Source: CATOSD01 sp034422735
Lineage (GTDB): Bacteria; Chloroflexota; Dehalococcoidia; Lucifugimonadales; CATOSD01
Assembly (NCBI GenBank): GCA_034422735.1
Contig: DAOUJL010000067.1
Span: 1 to 49,527, forward strand
Direction: 5' to 3'
Length of the DNA: 49,527 nucleotides
Shown piece after piece: positions 48,221-49,527 of the stretch. Positions within the stretch are counted from its first letter, which is position 1. The number at the start of each line of letters is the position of its first letter. Made by a program: the position numbers and the translations under genes. Below the pieces are notes generated by a model. The model saw nothing but the letters and a program-made list of their open reading frames with translations, did not search any database and was not told the DNA's origin.

Positions 48221-48883
48221 CTAGCCGAGGATGTAAGACACCATCCTGCGCTCCAGCGTCAGGGCCGCCTGCTGGGCAGGCTCCAGCCTTTCGGCGTCGC
48301 CCAGTGTGAGCACGAACGCGACGCCGAGCAGCCGGCCTATGCGAAAGTCGACGATGCTGGACGAGACCTGCTCGCCGCTGACGTCGTACAACACCCTCAG
48401 CCCGGCTGTCTCGTCGTAAAACCCCTGCGGCTGAAGCCTCTCGATCTCGGTAATCCGGTGCTCGTGCGGCAGGTCTCGCCCCACCTGCTCCTCGAACTGC
48501 CTGAGGAACACGTCGGAAATCCAGTCCGATACCGATTCGGGCGTCTCGAACAGGTGGACCGTGGTGCACACCACGATGTCCGCGCCGTCGGGAAACGGCA
48601 CCGGCTCGGCCGGCCTCACGAACTCGCGCACGTGGCCCGTGATTCGCCCCGCCTCGCTGTAGGAATCCGCGGTATTGCCCGGAAAGCTGCCCTCCGCCAG
48701 CTCGGCGTTGTCGAGCGCACCGTCCTTGGTCAACTGGAAGCCGTGGAACTGGCCGGGCAACTCCGCCATGTCCGGCATCATGCCCTGGAGGTCGTCCACT
48801 CGCACGCCGAGCGTTGCCCTTGTGATTGGATCGCCCACGTTGCCACACACCCCTTTGCCAATCGCCGCGCTAGCCGCCCACAT
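48221..48883 (-). CDS. Unknown 220-residue protein, first gene of the ICL-family operon
   Basis: I do not recognise this protein. Its C-terminal half alternates beta strands with helices and ends IGRLLGVAFVLTLGDAERLEPAQQAALTLERRMVSYILG. This is loosely like extracellular sensor-type domains (PknH-like) in actinobacteria, but there is no signal peptide or lipobox. The ATG at 48883 sits 6 bp after a TATAGT -10 (48889-48894), implying a leaderless mRNA. GTG 48838 is an alternative start. It is 39 bp from the small alpha/beta-barrel gene, so all three genes are probably cotranscribed. Confidence 0.6.
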   Translation of the reverse strand: MWAASAAIGKGVCGNVGDPITRATLGVRVDDLQGMMPDMAELPGQFHGFQLTKDGALDNAELAEGSFPGNTADSYSEAGRITGHVREFVRPAEPVPFPDGADIVVCTTVHLFETPESVSDWISDVFLRQFEEQVGRDLPHEHRITEIERLQPQGFYDETAGLRVLYDVSGEQVSSSIVDFRIGRLLGVAFVLTLGDAERLEPAQQAALTLERRMVSYILG

Positions 48884-49048
48884 TCTACACTATAGCGAAC
48901 GTACCACAGTGGGCTTGGTAGGCGGGGGCCACTTCGCGGAGCTGATTCGACACCGGCAAACGCGGCGCAGTGGCGAACGATAGTTGACCCATCGCGCAAT
49001 GACGTGTAGCGTTTAGAGACGTAGCCGACGTTAGAGGTGGACATTGTG

Positions 49049-49324
49049 ATGGCAAGGATCGACCTGACAATACCGGACGAAGAATACGAGCTGTTCCTCC
49101 GCCAGGCTCGCCGCGAGGGCATGACCATCGAGGCGTGGCTGCTAGCCGCCGCCCATGCCCGGCTCGGGACGCCGAGGCGCGCGAAGCGGTTCGCTTCGCA
49201 AGAGGAGCTGAGGCGGTTCTTCGAAAGATGCGACGAGCGCGAAGGCCCCGGCGTGGAACCCGACTGGGAAGAGCACAAGCGCAACATCGAAACGTCGCAC
49301 CTGCGAGGGCTGCCCGAGGTGTGA
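49049..49324 (+). CDS. VapB-type ribbon-helix-helix antitoxin
   Basis: A 91-residue protein. The N-terminus MARIDLTIPDEEYELFLRQARREGMTIEAWLLAAAHARL is a ribbon-helix-helix DNA-binding fold. The charged C-terminal tail (FFERCDEREGPGVEPDWEEHKRNI) would wrap a PIN-domain toxin, as in VapB antitoxins. ATG 49049 has AGAGGTGG about eight bases upstream. GTG 49037 would start inside that site. Its stop overlaps a GTG start as GTGA, exactly where the toxin gene should begin, but that gene is broken by an insertion sequence. Confidence 0.72.
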   Translation: MARIDLTIPDEEYELFLRQARREGMTIEAWLLAAAHARLGTPRRAKRFASQEELRRFFERCDEREGPGVEPDWEEHKRNIETSHLRGLPEV

Positions 49325-49336
49325 CTTTCGCCGACG
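49321..49336 (+). pseudogene. 5' stub of a PIN-domain (VapC-like) toxin gene, cut by an IS
   Basis: From the GTG at 49321 the first codons read MTFAD, matching the usual MTFxD start of VapC toxins, where the Asp is the first catalytic acid. After about 16 bp the sequence turns into the end of an IS256-type element and the frame stops at 49461. The rest of the toxin is presumably beyond the element, outside the window. Confidence 0.5.
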
Positions 49337-49527
49337 GTCAAGTCCCCAGACGTGGTGTAAGAGTTGGTCATCCTGTAGATGTTAGTTACGCTGCGGCAGG
49401 CGGCGCCGGTGAGACCTCCGGCAGAGCCTCCTGTTTGTTGGGGACTCCAGGTGTCAGGTAGCGACGACCGACTACCCACTCGTCGTGCTGTTCAGCGAGT
49501 ACGGCGCCGATGAGCCGGCGCACAGCA
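49337..49527 (-). mobile_element. IS256-family insertion sequence, 3' end (continues beyond window)
   Basis: The element's outer end is placed near 49337, where GTCAAGTCCCCAGACG begins. The minus strand reads CTTACACCACGTCTGGGGAC, similar to the terminal inverted repeats of this family. The transposase stop lies about 50 bp inside. The exact edge and target duplication need the other end. Confidence 0.6.
49386..49527 (-). CDS. IS256-family (mutator-type) transposase, C-terminal fragment
   Basis: The final 46 residues of a transposase, running off the right edge of the window. RRLIGAVLAEQHDEWVVGRRY is the characteristic C-terminal block of IS256/mutator-family DDE transposases (RLxxAxLxExxDEW...RRY). 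A Pro/Ala-rich tail and a TAA stop follow. Only this part is visible, so intactness cannot be judged. Confidence 0.8.
   Translation of the reverse strand, partial: AVRRLIGAVLAEQHDEWVVGRRYLTPGVPNKQEALPEVSPAPPAAA

Overview
The window is a GC-rich, gene-dense bacterial chromosome segment. The mix points to the Chloroflexota, most likely a SAR202/Dehalococcoidia-type lineage, but this is inference from gene content and style rather than a phylogenetic result. The pointers are a DUF35/thiolase pair, a lone xanthine-dehydrogenase-type molybdenum subunit, a CocE/NonD hydrolase, a K+-dependent membrane pyrophosphatase, a B. subtilis-type SOS box, frequent GTG and TTG starts, and many short palindromic intergenic repeats. 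Promoters are often readable. Several match TTGACN-17/18-TATNNT, several carry an extended -10 (TGN-TANNNT), and a few seem to give leaderless transcripts.

Layout. 1-5.1 kb: a membrane protein with a beta-propeller-like ectodomain, the DUF35/thiolase pair, a GIY-YIG nuclease-like gene of lower GC, and a small HAD protein. 5.1-14.2 kb: MFS exporter, threonine aldolase, two tandem alpha/beta hydrolases with fumarase, CCA-adding enzyme, SnoaL-like protein and CocE/NonD hydrolase. 14.2-20 kb: dnaN, tRNA-Leu(UAA), membrane pyrophosphatase, AI-2E family permease and lexA. 20-24.3 kb: a copper-handling cluster (cupredoxin lipoprotein, YceI lipoprotein, CopA, YHS protein). 24.4-30.8 kb: tRNA-Leu(CAA), mfd, a PLD-like/zinc-ribbon protein, HAD hydrolase and a HypE/PurM-like protein. 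30.8-34.5 kb: a zinc-type CDF exporter with a very His-rich N-terminus, a 68-residue His/Cys repeat peptide, and a divergent gamma-glutamyltransferase. 34.6-40.6 kb: molybdenum hydroxylase subunit, PD-(D/E)XK protein, HEPN/PaREP1-like protein and YyaL-type thioredoxin protein. 40.8-46.9 kb (minus strand): a tightly packed prs-secA-polX-unknown operon. 47-48.9 kb: an operon of an unknown protein, a small ferredoxin-fold-like protein and an isocitrate lyase/PEP mutase family enzyme. 49-49.5 kb: a VapB-like antitoxin whose overlapping toxin gene is cut at about its fifth codon by an IS256-family element that runs off the window.

The most interesting region is 32.3-32.8 kb. A tandem-repeat metal-binding peptide gene sits upstream of a metal exporter. 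A duplicated 36-37 bp element covers the -35 zones of both divergent promoters, which suggests one regulator controls metal buffering/export and glutathione breakdown together. Genome maintenance (dnaN, lexA, mfd, polX, CCA enzyme) and metal homeostasis are the recurring themes. At least four families of short palindromic repeats are scattered between genes, one of which abuts a start codon.
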